A DNA stretch of 64,000 bases from Trichormus_B sp936914905 (GCF_039871975.1 NZ_JBDPLL010000001.1), one strand, 5' to 3'; positions 27,007 to 36,838 are shown, counted from the first letter of the stretch. Numbers and translations are program-made. Notes: generated from the sequence alone by a model not told the origin.

Positions 27007-29193
27007 ATGCCTTCATATCAACAACCGTCTTTGGAGGCTGGTTTAGCTGCCCTCAAGCAGGGAAATTACTACGCCGCAATTACTCAACTTGTACCTATTG
27101 CCAACAGCAAAAATCAGAGCAATGCTTGTTTGCAAGCTCAAGTTGGGTTGGCCATGGCTTATGCGCGCACAGGCGAAATTGCTAAAGCGATTACCCTTTG
27201 TGATTATCTGATTAAAAGCAGTAATAGGCAAGTTCAAGAATGGGCAGAACGCGCTCTTGAACAATTGAATAAGGTGCAAAAACGCCACAAAAGAACCAGG
27301 AAACTCGAAAATGGATTTGTGGCTTTTGATAATTCCTTAGATACTCCTTTAGTTTCTACCACAACGCGACAACAAAAAGAAGGTATCCCAGAAAAAAATA
27401 CTCCTAATCCTGATATTGATATCCCAAATACTACAGCCACTGAACCAGTTAGCATTTATTGGCGATACGCTAGACGTGCTAAGGTATGGCAACCTCTCCG
27501 TAAATATAACTCCATCCCATCCCGGCTGCTGGCGCTGGGAACATTCATAGCCATTTTTTGGGTATTGTGGGGATTAATCAGTTTGCCAATGGCTTTGATC
27601 ACCCAAATTTTAGAAAAACTGCCTTATGTAAATCCATTGCGACTTTTATATACCAATCCTGCTTCATTAATATTATTCCTATTATTGGTTTTACTCGGAT
27701 TGTCTCCTTGGTTGCTAGATTGGCTATTGGCAAAATTTTATGGACAACAACCGCTATCTCAAGAAATCTTGTACAGCCACAGCCGTGAAGCACTCCGGGT
27801 GACACAACGTGCTTGTCAATTAAGACATTGGACTGTTCCCAGACTCCAGATTTTACCAATGGCAGCACCAATTATGTTAACCTATGGTAATTTACCCTGC
27901 ACAGCCCGGATTGTCGTTAGTCAAGGATTGTTAGAAAAACTAAGTGATGATGAAATAGCCACTATCTACGCCTTGGCTTTAGGGCAAATTGGCCGCTGGG
28001 ATTTTATGGTAATGTCTTTGGCTTTGCTGGTGACCTTGCCAGTTTATCAGCTATATCAGCAAGCATCGACTTGGGGAAACAAGAGTGACAAGCAAATTTG
28101 GCGCTGGACTGCTACAGCTTTGAGTAGTCTGAGTTATGGAATTTGGTGTTTGCTGGCTGGTACGACTTTGCTTAATTCCCGGTTTCGGCTTGACTCTAGC
28201 GATCGCTACGCAGCTGAAATTACAGGAAATCCCAATGGGTTAATTCGTGCCTTACTCAAAATTGCTATTGGTATTGCTGATGATATCAAAAAACAAGAAC
28301 ACACGAGTTGGCAATTGGAAAGTTTAAATATTGTCGCCCCAGTTAGCCACCAACAAAGTCTGTGTTTGGGCAGCATTGTAGGACATCTGCCCTGGGAATC
28401 ATTCTTAATGTGGGAAAACTCCAATCCTTATCGGCAATGGTTTACTGTTAATAATAGCCATCCATTAATGGGTGATCGCATCCAACGCATAAGTCAAATA
28501 GCCCATCATTGGCATCTAGAAACTGAACTACATCTAACCATTCCAGAATCCTTCCCCGTTAAACCTCAGTCCTTCCTATTACAAATCGCCCCTTGGTTGG
28601 GAATACCCCTGGGGTTTGTATTAGCAGTTATGTTTTGGCTAATATGGCAAACAGCATACACATTTCATTTAGTCAACCTGAAATGGATCTATGATGATTG
28701 GTCTTTCATGACAGGGTTTCTGATGATCGGCTTTAGTATAGGTACAGTGATGCGGATTAATGCCTTCTTTCCCGAAATCAAACCTCTCGCCTTACAAGCT
28801 AATGACCAACTGCCTCAGCTATTAACCAACCCCTTTGTTTTACCAGTAGATAGCATCAGTGTCCGGTTTGTTGGTAAACTATTAGGCCGTCCTGGAATTA
28901 GCAACTGTCTATCCCAAGACCTGATCCTACAGTCCAGCACAGGTTTAGTGAAACTACACCATCTTCCATTGTGGGGACTCTCAGTTACTCCCCAAGAATT
29001 AATTGGTCGACAAATTATCGTCACAGGTTGGTTACGACGAGGAGCAACACCTTGGATAGATATCCAAACCCTAGAAACTCAAAATGGCAAAATCATTAAC
29101 AGCCCTCATCCTATTTGGTCTACTGTTTTAGCAGTCATCGCCCAAGCCTGGGGAGCATATATTATGCTCACCGCCCAATCTGTTGGGGGTTAA
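27007..29193 (+). CDS. M48-like membrane protein with degenerate zinc motif
   Basis: 728 aa. Residues 1-90 are TPR-like helices (LEAGLAALKQGNYYAAITQL, LAMAYARTGEIAKAITLCDY). Two hydrophobic segments follow (about 178-202 and 218-242). An M48 peptidase-like domain comes next, but the expected HExxH helix after LSDDE is IATIYALALGQIG (about 316-328), lacking both His and the Glu. The later conserved SDRYAAEITGNPNGLIRALL (about 398) and NNSHPLMGDRIQRI (about 488) are retained. More TM segments (534-556, 570-588) and a C-terminal domain with VTGWLRRGATPWIDIQTLET follow. Frame intact; probably a non-catalytic M48 relative of the thylakoid or plasma membrane. Confidence 0.85.
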   Translation: MPSYQQPSLEAGLAALKQGNYYAAITQLVPIANSKNQSNACLQAQVGLAMAYARTGEIAKAITLCDYLIKSSNRQVQEWAERALEQLNKVQKRHKRTRKLENGFVAFDNSLDTPLVSTTTRQQKEGIPEKNTPNPDIDIPNTTATEPVSIYWRYARRAKVWQPLRKYNSIPSRLLALGTFIAIFWVLWGLISLPMALITQILEKLPYVNPLRLLYTNPASLILFLLLVLLGLSPWLLDWLLAKFYGQQPLSQEILYSHSREALRVTQRACQLRHWTVPRLQILPMAAPIMLTYGNLPCTARIVVSQGLLEKLSDDEIATIYALALGQIGRWDFMVMSLALLVTLPVYQLYQQASTWGNKSDKQIWRWTATALSSLSYGIWCLLAGTTLLNSRFRLDSSDRYAAEITGNPNGLIRALLKIAIGIADDIKKQEHTSWQLESLNIVAPVSHQQSLCLGSIVGHLPWESFLMWENSNPYRQWFTVNNSHPLMGDRIQRISQIAHHWHLETELHLTIPESFPVKPQSFLLQIAPWLGIPLGFVLAVMFWLIWQTAYTFHLVNLKWIYDDWSFMTGFLMIGFSIGTVMRINAFFPEIKPLALQANDQLPQLLTNPFVLPVDSISVRFVGKLLGRPGISNCLSQDLILQSSTGLVKLHHLPLWGLSVTPQELIGRQIIVTGWLRRGATPWIDIQTLETQNGKIINSPHPIWSTVLAVIAQAWGAYIMLTAQSVGG

Positions 29194-29812
29194 TACTAAA
29201 ATTGTCGCCTGAATAGATGAAATGTAAACAAAAGTTGCAGATTTCTTTTCCAAATGTTACATTTATTCATGAAATCCATAGAACCCAAAGTAACTCGGCC
29301 CTCCAACATGGTGATTGGTCTGGCTGCTAATACTCACCTATTCCCATTAGCTCCTCCCAACAGAGCAGCAAATAAACCAGCCACTGGCTGGTTTTTGTTT
29401 CAAATTTTCAACCTTTTGCAAAAATTGTATTTTATGCTAGTATGCATTCATACTATCTATAGGCAAAAATGTAGGTGCTGAACTAGTTACGTAGAAAATA
29501 CCGTGATAAGGTTAAAGGTTAAGAAATGGTATTTGATTCTGCGAATAAGAGCTAGGAAAAAATCATTTACTGTGGCGGACGGTGGGCTATTAAATTTACA
29601 ACTCTTAGAATTAAGGTGGTATTAGCCGGGCGTATTGGCGCTTTTGTCCTAAATAAGCTTGATCCCAACAAAAAACTGTATTGTATAGGTTGATAGTTTG
29701 GATTAAAAAAATTGGTTTACGGCGATTTTAATTAATAGCATCTATTGAAAAGCCAAAGCCAACTGATTGTTCTTGTCTTGTCATGTTCATTTCAACTCTG
29801 GAGGTATAGTTC
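29194..29812. other. long leader/intergenic region before the RRM gene
   Basis: No supported gene. 29254-29370 could encode a short peptide (MKSIEPKVTRPSNMVIGLAA onward) that runs into a terminator hairpin at 29374-29394, so if it is transcribed it is a very short transcript. The remaining 400 bp before the RRM gene is AT-rich; a clear ribosome-binding site (TGGAGG, about 29801-29806) precedes the ATG at 29813. Confidence 0.4.
29374..29400 (+). terminator. rho-independent terminator
   Basis: Stem AAACCAGCC / GGCTGGTTT with a 3-nt loop ACT, followed by TTTGTTT on the plus strand. It probably ends the M48-like gene's transcript or a short RNA starting near 29220. Confidence 0.8.
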
Positions 29813-30307
29813 ATGTCCGTTCGCCTGTATATAGGTAATTTGCCCAAAGAAGAAATAGATCGTCAAGAGTTGCAAGCAGTGTTTGCGGCTGAAGGCGATG
29901 CTGTCACGACTAAACTAATTAAAGACCGCAAAACAGGCAAATGTCGCGGTTTCGGTTTTCTAACGGTGAATAATGACGAACAAGCAGACCAAATTATTGA
30001 AAAGTATAATGGTCAATTGTTCAAAGACACAGCCATCAAGCTAGAAAAAGCATTACCTAGGACAAAAGGTGAAGAAGGTGACGAGCAAGCACCCAAGCCT
30101 GCTAGTCAAGCTAGTGGCGCCCCCGCACCTAGCATCAACAAAGAAAACCGTCGTGACAAAGGCGCTAAGAAATCTCGCCGTGGTGGTGGTGGTGGAAACC
30201 GTGAAACAACTACCACAGTAGATTCAGATGCAATTCGTCCCGATCCACGTTGGGCTGCTGATTTAGAAAAGCTGAAGCAGATGTTAGCCGCACAAGCGAC
30301 TAACTAA
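29813..30307 (+). CDS. RRM RNA-binding protein, 164 aa
   Basis: Single RNA-recognition motif protein of the cyanobacterial Rbp class. RNP2 is LYIGNL (residues 5-10) and RNP1 is KCRGFGFL (about 44-51). After the RRM (to about residue 82) comes a flexible Pro/Ala and Arg/Gly-rich tail (KKSRRGGGGGN) and a conserved C-terminal helix (DPRWAADLEKLKQMLAAQ). This longer tail separates it from the short cold-induced Rbp proteins. Likely a cytosolic RNA chaperone or an mRNA-localisation factor; targets unknown. A TGGAGG Shine-Dalgarno supports the start and a strong terminator follows. Confidence 0.93.
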   Translation: MSVRLYIGNLPKEEIDRQELQAVFAAEGDAVTTKLIKDRKTGKCRGFGFLTVNNDEQADQIIEKYNGQLFKDTAIKLEKALPRTKGEEGDEQAPKPASQASGAPAPSINKENRRDKGAKKSRRGGGGGNRETTTTVDSDAIRPDPRWAADLEKLKQMLAAQATN

Positions 30308-30592
30308 TCCTATAGGGTTGGAAACAGTAACTTGACAACTATTCATCTCTTGGCAAATGTCGTCAGAAAAGCTGTCAGTAGTAAGCAAGCCCCATAAATT
30401 GAGGGGAAAGAGAGTTAAAAGTTAAAAATTAAGAATCAGCATTTATGATTTTTAATTTTTAATTATTCTCGTATTGCTAAAGCTACTAAACTCATCTGAG
30501 TAAGTCAGATTCCCCTGTTAATCAAAGACCAAAATTACCAGACCCGTAACGGGACTGTTCTTTGTGCAAATCACCACCAATAAAACAGGACA

Positions 30593-30642
30593 TGAGCAGT
30601 GCGAATACCTGATTCTGGCTATTCGCACTGCTCAATTTTTTC
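30593..30642 (+). terminator. strong hairpin terminator
   Basis: Perfect 15-bp stem (30593-30607 TGAGCAGTGCGAATA; 30620-30634 its reverse complement) with a 12-nt loop, followed by ATTTTTTCT. It lies 285 bp after the RRM gene with no gene between, so the RRM transcript may carry a long 3' UTR. Confidence 0.85.
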
Positions 30643-31450
30643 TGGAGAGATGGGGAAGGTGGGGGCTGACAGGGGTAGGTTTTTAATATTATCTGTGAAG
30701 GCAAGACAAGGAAGATTTTCTAAGCAAGATCGTCTTTTGATGGTCTGTTCTTGTTAGCAAACGTACATGATTTGTATTGTTTTCCTCCCTTGTCACCTTG
30801 TCTGTCTTGTCCACCAAGTCTTCCCCTCACGAGCAAGTAAAAAACCTAGCCTTGTGAGGGTGGGGTGATGGGGAGAATTATGTATTACCTCCTAAACTCT
30901 GAAATATTGAGATATATGTAAATTTTTTAATAAAAAGTATCTTATTTAACAGAAAAAAATAATTTATAATATAATAATAGTATAAGTAAATGCAATTCTA
31001 AAAAAAGTAATTTCCTCAAGGAATTTCTGTAATTATGGAACTACCGTAACAATTAATTACTTATTAATTTAAGTAGTTAAATGTTAGTCATTGGACCAAC
31101 TAGATAGTTTAAATTGCTCAGTTAGTACCATTAAATATTGGTTTTTTATTGCTGTAATATAAACACGGTAATAATTTCTCGATGACTAATTAAGGCTCTA
31201 TTTTTAATGGATAAAATTTAAATGTTCCATAAAACATATAGATTCCACCTATCAAAATAAAATGATTAGAGATTAATATACAAAAATTTAGACATAATAA
31301 AGTTAAATATAAATCCTGAAATAAACTATCTAATTCGGTAGTACACAAATATTTCTTATGACATAATTAAATTTACATGAAATTTAATAAAAGTCTCTAA
31401 ATAATTCAGGTAAGCGTGAGTAACGCCAACTTGAAACCGCATACTACCTT
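30643..31450. other. AT-rich intergenic region
   Basis: No gene recognised. A weak CCCTCAC/GTGAGGG hairpin lies near 30828-30860. The last 500 bp is strongly AT-rich and presumably carries the promoter of the following glycosyltransferase gene; no specific site is identifiable. Confidence 0.4.
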
Positions 31451-31474
31451 GTGAGAATCAGCAACACACAACTT

Positions 31475-32746
31475 ATGAACTCTACCACTAACAAACGCAT
31501 TGCCTTGATTTCAGTCCATGGTGATCCGGCGATTGAAATTGGGAAAGAGGAGGCTGGAGGACAAAATGTTTATGTTCGCCAAGTGGGTGAAGCACTATCC
31601 CAGCTAGGATGGCAAGTTGATATGTTTAGCCGCAAAGTGAGTGTTGACCAAGAAGATATTGTTCAACATAATTCTCGTTGTCGAACCATTCGTTTAACAG
31701 CCGGACCAGTTGAATTCGTACCACGAGATAACGGTTTTAAATACTTGCCAGAATTTGTGGAACAGTTATTGGAATTTCAAAAACAAACAGGCATTAAATA
31801 TGAGTTAGTTCATACTAACTACTGGCTATCTAGTTGGGTTGGGTTGCAGCTGAAACAAATCCAAGGAAGTAAACAGGTTCACACATATCATTCCTTAGGA
31901 ATAGTTAAATACAACACAATAGAAAATATTCCTCTGGTTGCTAGTCAACGTCTGGCAGTGGAAAAAGAAGTATTGGAAACAGCGGAAAGAATTGTGGCGA
32001 CAAGTCCCCAAGAAAAACAACACATGAGAACTCTGGTTTCTCATCAAGGAAACATTGATATTATTCCTTGTGGTACAGATATTCGCCATTTTGGTTCAGT
32101 GGATAGACAAGCAGCTAGAGAAGCATTGGGAATTGATCCACAAGCCAAAGTTGTTTTATATGTAGGGCGTTTTGACCCACGCAAAGGGATAGAAACCTTG
32201 GTGCGTGCTGTGCGTGAGTCTAAGTTTTATGGTGATAAAGACTTGAAACTGATTATTGCTGGTGGAAGTACACCAGGTAACAGTGATGGTAGAGAACGTG
32301 ATCGCATCGAGGGAATTGTTAACGAATTGGGAATGAGTGAATTTACTTCCCTTCCTGGTCGTCTCAGTCGAGAAGTCTTACCAACTTATTACGGTGCGGC
32401 TGATGTTTGTTTGGTTCCCAGTCACTATGAACCCTTTGGACTGGTGGCTGTGGAAGCAATGGCCAGTGGAACACCAGTTATAGCTAGTGATGTTGGTGGT
32501 CTTCAGTTTACCGTTGTTAATGAAAACACTGGCTTATTAGTACCGCCCCAAGATGTAGCAGCCTTTAGTAAAGCCATTGACCGTATTCTTGCTAATTCCC
32601 AATGGCGTGCAAAACTAGGTCAATCGGGTAATAGACGGGTAATGAGTAAGTTTAGCTGGGACGGTGTAGCTAGTCAGTTAGACGCGCTATACACCCAACT
32701 ACTCCAACCAGTTAAAGAAAAAGAACCTGCTTTAGTTAGTAAGTGA
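31475..32746 (+). CDS. sucrose-phosphate-synthase-like glycosyltransferase (GT4)
   Basis: GT-B enzyme of the sucrose-phosphate synthase / sucrose synthase group. Conserved N-terminal donor-acceptor loop ISVHGDPAIEIGKEEAGGQN with VYVRQVGEAL; VHTNYWLSSWVG; HTYHSLGIVKYNTIEN; GTDIRHFGSVDR; C-terminal nucleotide-sugar site VLYVGRFDPRKGIETLVRAV and SHYEPFGLVAVEAMASGTPV (the E-x7-E motif). About 423 aa from the ATG at 31475 (MNSTTNKRIALIS), preferred over the in-frame GTG at 31451. It lacks an HAD phosphatase domain, like the minimal Anabaena SPS proteins. Likely makes sucrose-6-phosphate, but exact acceptor specificity cannot be read from sequence. Confidence 0.85.
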   Translation: MNSTTNKRIALISVHGDPAIEIGKEEAGGQNVYVRQVGEALSQLGWQVDMFSRKVSVDQEDIVQHNSRCRTIRLTAGPVEFVPRDNGFKYLPEFVEQLLEFQKQTGIKYELVHTNYWLSSWVGLQLKQIQGSKQVHTYHSLGIVKYNTIENIPLVASQRLAVEKEVLETAERIVATSPQEKQHMRTLVSHQGNIDIIPCGTDIRHFGSVDRQAAREALGIDPQAKVVLYVGRFDPRKGIETLVRAVRESKFYGDKDLKLIIAGGSTPGNSDGRERDRIEGIVNELGMSEFTSLPGRLSREVLPTYYGAADVCLVPSHYEPFGLVAVEAMASGTPVIASDVGGLQFTVVNENTGLLVPPQDVAAFSKAIDRILANSQWRAKLGQSGNRRVMSKFSWDGVASQLDALYTQLLQPVKEKEPALVSK

Positions 32747-32921
32747 TCTTTTTTGGAGAAAATAAAATAATTTGTTTGGGTAAAGAGTGAGAATTTTTTT
32801 CTTGTCTTTTTACCCTTTTATATTGCTTAATTTCTATGAAACTAACCGCAAAGTACGCAAAATATACAAAGGAAGAGAAAAACAAAAGTTTTGTACAAAT
32901 ACATGAAAACTTCTGTAACTG

Positions 32922-33649
32922 CTAGATGGGTAAATTATTAGGATCTATACCTTGCAATCGCAAATATTCCATCAATTTTTCTTTTTCTTGATATTATTTT
33001 TCAATTTGTTGTACAGCCCAAAGTGATAAATGACCATCTTGATTCCAGCATGTTAACCAATAACCTGTTCTCCCTTCTTTTGTACCTTGCCAAGTTCCTA
33101 AAAATCAGTCCATACTATCAAGCCAATGATAACCGTTTTTATCTGGCTGTTTTAACTGATATGGCTCGTTTTCTAATTGAAAAAACTCTAATATACCATC
33201 TTCAGGATCGAAAATTACATAAACAGTAACTTTTAATATTTGCTCATAAAAACATTTTCTGGGAGGATAAGTCCGTTTACAAAAATATTCTCCACCATCA
33301 GTATGAGATAAAAATTCCATTACTACTGCGGGAATATCACCTTCTCAATTTGGTGTACAGCTTATACGTACCATTGGTTAAATTTATTTAACCAATGGTA
33401 CGTATAAGCTGTAAGATACTTTAAGAATAATTTGTTCATTAACTGTAGCACAAAGGGCAAAGTTAGAAAATCTAAACATTTGCAGCTGAATAAAACCGGC
33501 AATTTCTAAACTTTCCCTTAATGCACCTGCTAAAATAGGTTGTCCTGTATTTTGCACTGGTTCATCCTATAACTGAAAATCATCGGGTAATGCTTCCCAA
33601 GAGATAACCAGTTATGTGTTTTTTTTGGTTCACTAAGTTGGGTAGTCAT
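32922..33649 (-). pseudogene. Uma2-family (DUF820) protein, broken (1 of 3)
   Basis: Minus strand from ATG 33649 (MTTQLSEPKK) to stop at 32922. The clearest part is 33320-33105 (MEFLSHTDGGEYFCKRTYPP, KVTVYVIFDPEDGILEFFQL) and FLGTWQGTKEGRTGYWL, then LMEYLRLQGIDPNNLPI at the end. Uma2 proteins are PD-(D/E)XK nuclease-fold proteins abundant in cyanobacteria. Stops and frame changes are present, and between the two halves lies a perfect 27-bp palindrome (33356-33413) replacing expected coding sequence. Confidence 0.75.
33356..33413. repeat. perfect 27-bp palindrome with 4-nt loop
   Basis: Left arm 33356-33382, loop TTTA (33383-33386), right arm 33387-33413, exact reverse complements (outer part TACAGCTTATACGTACCA). 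It is embedded in the Uma2 relic at a break in homology. Arms this long with such a small loop can form cruciforms and are normally unstable. Confidence 0.92.
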
Positions 33650-33779
33650 TTAGAGCACCTCTGATAGATACATTTTTATTGTAGTTCTATTTTAGTTGTT
33701 TATATATTACTTGCCAATTTTATTCGTGTATCAGAACATGAAACTTTAGTACAAACTCATTATATTTAACCAAAGAATG

Positions 33780-35345
33780 AGTAATAACAGTGGTATTTCG
33801 TTAGCTGGAACCAAACTACTGGCTAAATTGATAATCTACGTTCGATAGCATCTAAGATTTCTTGAATTGTAAAGTGAAGATAGTAAAAAATAGGTGTACC
33901 ATTAATATCTATAGTCTAATATTTGCGCAAAAGCATTAAGTTTCTATTTGTTGGACCATAAGAAAGACTTGGGCAACGACGACAATTATAGATATTGACA
34001 AATTTGTTCTGGTGATTAAAACTTCCTACTTCAATAGGAGTATTTTCTTCGTCAGATGTGATTCTTCACTTAATTTTAAGCTCCAATTTTTGATTTGAGT
34101 CTCTTTCACCTAAATCAGAAAAGAGATTTTTATAAAAATACTCAATTGGATAATTATTTAGATTTTTAGAATCCCGTTTAATAATTAAATATGAATAATA
34201 AATTTGTATAGTATAGTATCGTAGTTTACTTTAAGCATATTTGTGAAAGAATGTTTTGCTTCTTCAATTAGATAATTTTCTACAATTTCTTTTTGCTCTT
34301 GACTTTTAAATGCAATGAAATGTAACTGGCTCGGATCTCGATATTCATAAACAATCTATTAATGGTTTTTGATCTCGACTAAAAATGCTATTCCATAAAA
34401 AGAACATTAATTTATTTTGGATATCTATAGAAGTGATTGGTGGTTTGATGAAGTAATATCCTATTTGATCATCTTTAACTCCTCTAACTGAATCATGATG
34501 ACTCTTAATGAAAATATTAGTTTGTTTAACTAACTTGTGCCAATTATCAACATCAAATTCTGATCTGAATAGTTTGTAGTTTCAGGTTTAGTTTCATCCC
34601 AATCTAAAAATTCCCATTCCCAACGGCGTTTAAATGCACTATCCATAAAGTAAATAGAATTATCAGAGGTATTTATCATTGCAACAATTGATAGATTAGG
34701 AGAGATTTTAATTGAGCAATCTTCTTTCTCTCTGATTCACCTGGAAATCTGTATCCAAAACTATTACCTGCTAATTCTATTTCTTTAACACCTAATAATT
34801 GAAGTATAGTTAATAATTCAAGCTCTGTAATATTAATTAAATAATATGACCATTCATTATCTTGTCTATCTAACAGTTGAAAAATAGTTCCGAAGATAGC
34901 TTAAGAAGTACCTCGATTAATCTCATCTATAACTAAAATAACCTTGTGAGTGAGCTTCATTATAAGCATCTTTATGAGCCTGTTTAATCCTTTGCTTTTT
35001 TGTCCTTCTCCTAACTATTTAAAGTCTATATTCTTGATGTTTTTGATTATATCTAACATCTTTACCTTTTGTTATTGGCACAAGTTTACCCATAAAATCA
35101 CCATAAGTATATTCTGTGGGAAAAACTGTTCTAACAACATTTTATAAACTTTCCATTCCTAAACTTGGAATAATTTCATATTCAATTTTATGGCTTTTTC
35201 CAGTTCCTGGACTTCCAAAGATAATTTTCCGAATTTGTCTTTGTATTTTTAGGTTAGAGTTATTATCTTGAATATTATTTGAACTTATTGTCCCGATTGT
35301 GATTCTGTTATCCATACAAAAGGGAAATTTATCTAGAAATATCAA
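33780..35345 (-). pseudogene. McrB-like AAA+ ATPase (type IV restriction type), broken
   Basis: Minus-strand traces in order: Walker A in KIIFGSPGTGKSHKIEYEII (about 35230-35170), then TEYTYGDFMGKLVPITKGKD (35120-35050), Walker B-type VILVIDEINRGT (about 34940), IFGTIFQLLDRQDNEWSYYL (34900-34850), and SPNLSIVAMINTSDNSIYFM then DSAFKRRWEWEFLDW (34700-34600). This series is that of McrB GTPase/AAA_5 proteins. Stops and frameshifts occur throughout; no McrC partner is seen. Traces continue weakly to about 33800. Confidence 0.65.
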
Positions 35346-35480
35346 GTTAACTTTGTAAACTTACATCTTGCACCAATCCCAAAAAATCTTCTAAAGACCA
35401 CTAACCAAAACTTCGAGTGTAGTTGAGCGATTCACTAGGCTAAATTAGAGATGTAAGTAAAATCAGAGATTTCAATATTA

Positions 35481-35517
35481 GTATATCTTCATTAAATTGA
35501 ATTTAATGAAGATATAC
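35481..35517. repeat. 37-nt near-perfect palindrome
   Basis: Arms 35481-35498 and 35500-35517 (18 bp each, GTATATCTTCATTAAATT and its exact reverse complement) around a single central G. It lies in gene-free DNA between the McrB-like relic and the DUF5615 gene, with no T-run. Confidence 0.9.
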
Positions 35518-35705
35518 CTTCCCTTAAAAACTGTGTTACAGGTTTTTATTTAGTCTAATTTAATATAGATTAAATCACCTATTTAATCATAACTAATCGT
35601 AACTGTACGTATTTTTGAAATAAAATTGACCACGTAAAAACCATGTGGTGATCATCTTTATAGTTAAATAACTATGTTGAATTAATTTATCCGTTTGGTT
35701 TAATT

Positions 35706-36035
35706 TCAGAAAAACTTCAATTGATTTTTCATATCTTTTGGTTCAAGTATTTCCCCAATCAGAACCAAAGTATTTAAAATATCACAAATTGAACGGCGTT
35801 TTTGGTCATAATAAGTAATTCCTGCATGATTCATTATGCCACGATGAAGTATGACAAAATCATCATTATGAGTAATCAACATAGGGTTTCCAGATAAAGC
35901 AAAAACAATTTGTTCTCTATCTGATACACCAATTAGTCCGACTTCTGGAGTAGTAGTCACATCAATTCCTCGACGACGTAAACCTAATGCAATTGCATTA
36001 CTTATATCTAAATGCAAGTTAATTCTCTCAGTCAT
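35706..36035 (-). CDS. DUF5615 PIN-like putative toxin
   Basis: 109-residue Mut7-C/PIN-like protein. Visible landmarks: NAIALGLRRRGIDVTTTPEV, the acidic HNDDFVILHRG, and a C-terminal SICDILNTLVLIGEILEP. DUF5615 proteins are usually paired with DUF433 proteins and considered VapBC-like RNase toxin-antitoxin pairs. The N-terminus reads INLHLDISNAIAL, where relatives have HLDEHV or similar before NAIA, so about three residues including an active-site Glu appear to be deleted in frame. The upstream DUF433 partner is broken. The frame is open but the protein may be inactive. Confidence 0.75.
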   Translation of the reverse strand: MTERINLHLDISNAIALGLRRRGIDVTTTPEVGLIGVSDREQIVFALSGNPMLITHNDDFVILHRGIMNHAGITYYDQKRRSICDILNTLVLIGEILEPKDMKNQLKFF

Positions 36036-36059
36036 CGCGTTTTTTCAGCTTTTCCTGGA

Positions 36060-36365
36060 AAATTAAAGGAGTTTATGCTTGGATTTCTTGAATCAAAGCC
36101 TCTGATTGTGCAATTTGTTGCCTAATTTCCTCTCGATGATCATGATACTATGGTAAAGTAGCATAAATATCAAATAAGGTAATGCTAGGATAAAGGTAGA
36201 GAATTTCATTGGGAGACCCATTTGTTCATGCCAAATTACAATATCCTGCACTCGGATACGATGTCCAGCAATGCGAGGTTTTCCTCCACAAATACCAGGA
36301 GTAATTTCAATATGTTCTTTAATGATATTAATGGACATAATGTTATTCAGTGAGTTATTAAACAT
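36060..36365 (-). pseudogene. DUF433 putative antitoxin, frameshifted
   Basis: Starts normally (NIIKEHIEITPGICGGKPRI, AGHRIRVQDIVIWHEQMGL), the signature of DUF433, then shifts frame at about 36215. In the other frame the expected continuation is readable (NEILYLYPSITLFDIYATLP, a TAG stop, then YHDHREEIRQQIAQSEALIQ, to about 36080). There is therefore one frameshift and one nonsense codon. It lies directly upstream of the DUF5615 gene on the same strand, the standard order for this pair. Confidence 0.8.
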
Positions 36366-36550
36366 AATAACATCGTTGACAACAACAGTCAGTAGTCAAA
36401 TCTATTTTGTATTAAAAATTACGGTAAAATCATATACTTTATGGAGTTTTCAGCCTTTTTTTCCTATCAGGTGCAAAAACTGATGAGTTTAACTTTGTTC
36501 ACTCCCAGCGCAGAGGGTACAGTTATATAGAGAGTCAAGCAGGAAAAACG

Positions 36551-36823
36551 ATGGAAGTTCAAGAAATCAAAAAATTCCCCAAGCCCAGAAAACTGGACAG
36601 TGAACCAACGGCTTCTCAACACATTAAGATATTAGATTGTAATGAACTAGTTAGTAGAGTGATTTTTGAATGCTGGCATTGTAAACAAGGTCTTTTGAGT
36701 GAGGTAGATGTCACAGCTTCACAGTATCTGGAAATTACCTGCCCGAACTGTGGTAAAACAGCTTTGAGGTTAATGGCAGACAAGGTGCTGTCAACCACTG
36801 CTATTCCTTCACCGTGGCAATAA
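36551..36823 (+). CDS. small zinc-ribbon-like protein, 90 aa
   Basis: Open frame of 90 residues with two Cys pairs, CWHC (about residues 42-45) and CPNC (about 67-70), spaced as in a zinc ribbon, in the context VIFECWHCKQGLLSEVDVTA and LEITCPNCGKTALRLMAD. The N-terminus is basic and polar (KKFPKPRKLDSEPTASQ). No known family recognised; plausible roles are in nucleic-acid or protein binding. A possible terminator hairpin follows (ACCGTTAGA ... TCTGACGGT, then TTTTCTTTTT, 36839-36889), supporting a real short transcription unit. Confidence 0.7.
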   Translation: MEVQEIKKFPKPRKLDSEPTASQHIKILDCNELVSRVIFECWHCKQGLLSEVDVTASQYLEITCPNCGKTALRLMADKVLSTTAIPSPWQ

Positions 36824-36838
36824 CAGGAAAAAGTATTA

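Noticed and set aside
29254..29481. 75-codon frame after the M48-like gene as a protein gene
   Set aside because: It reads straight through a perfect terminator hairpin, and the C-terminal half has no protein-like pattern; kept only as a possible short transcript.
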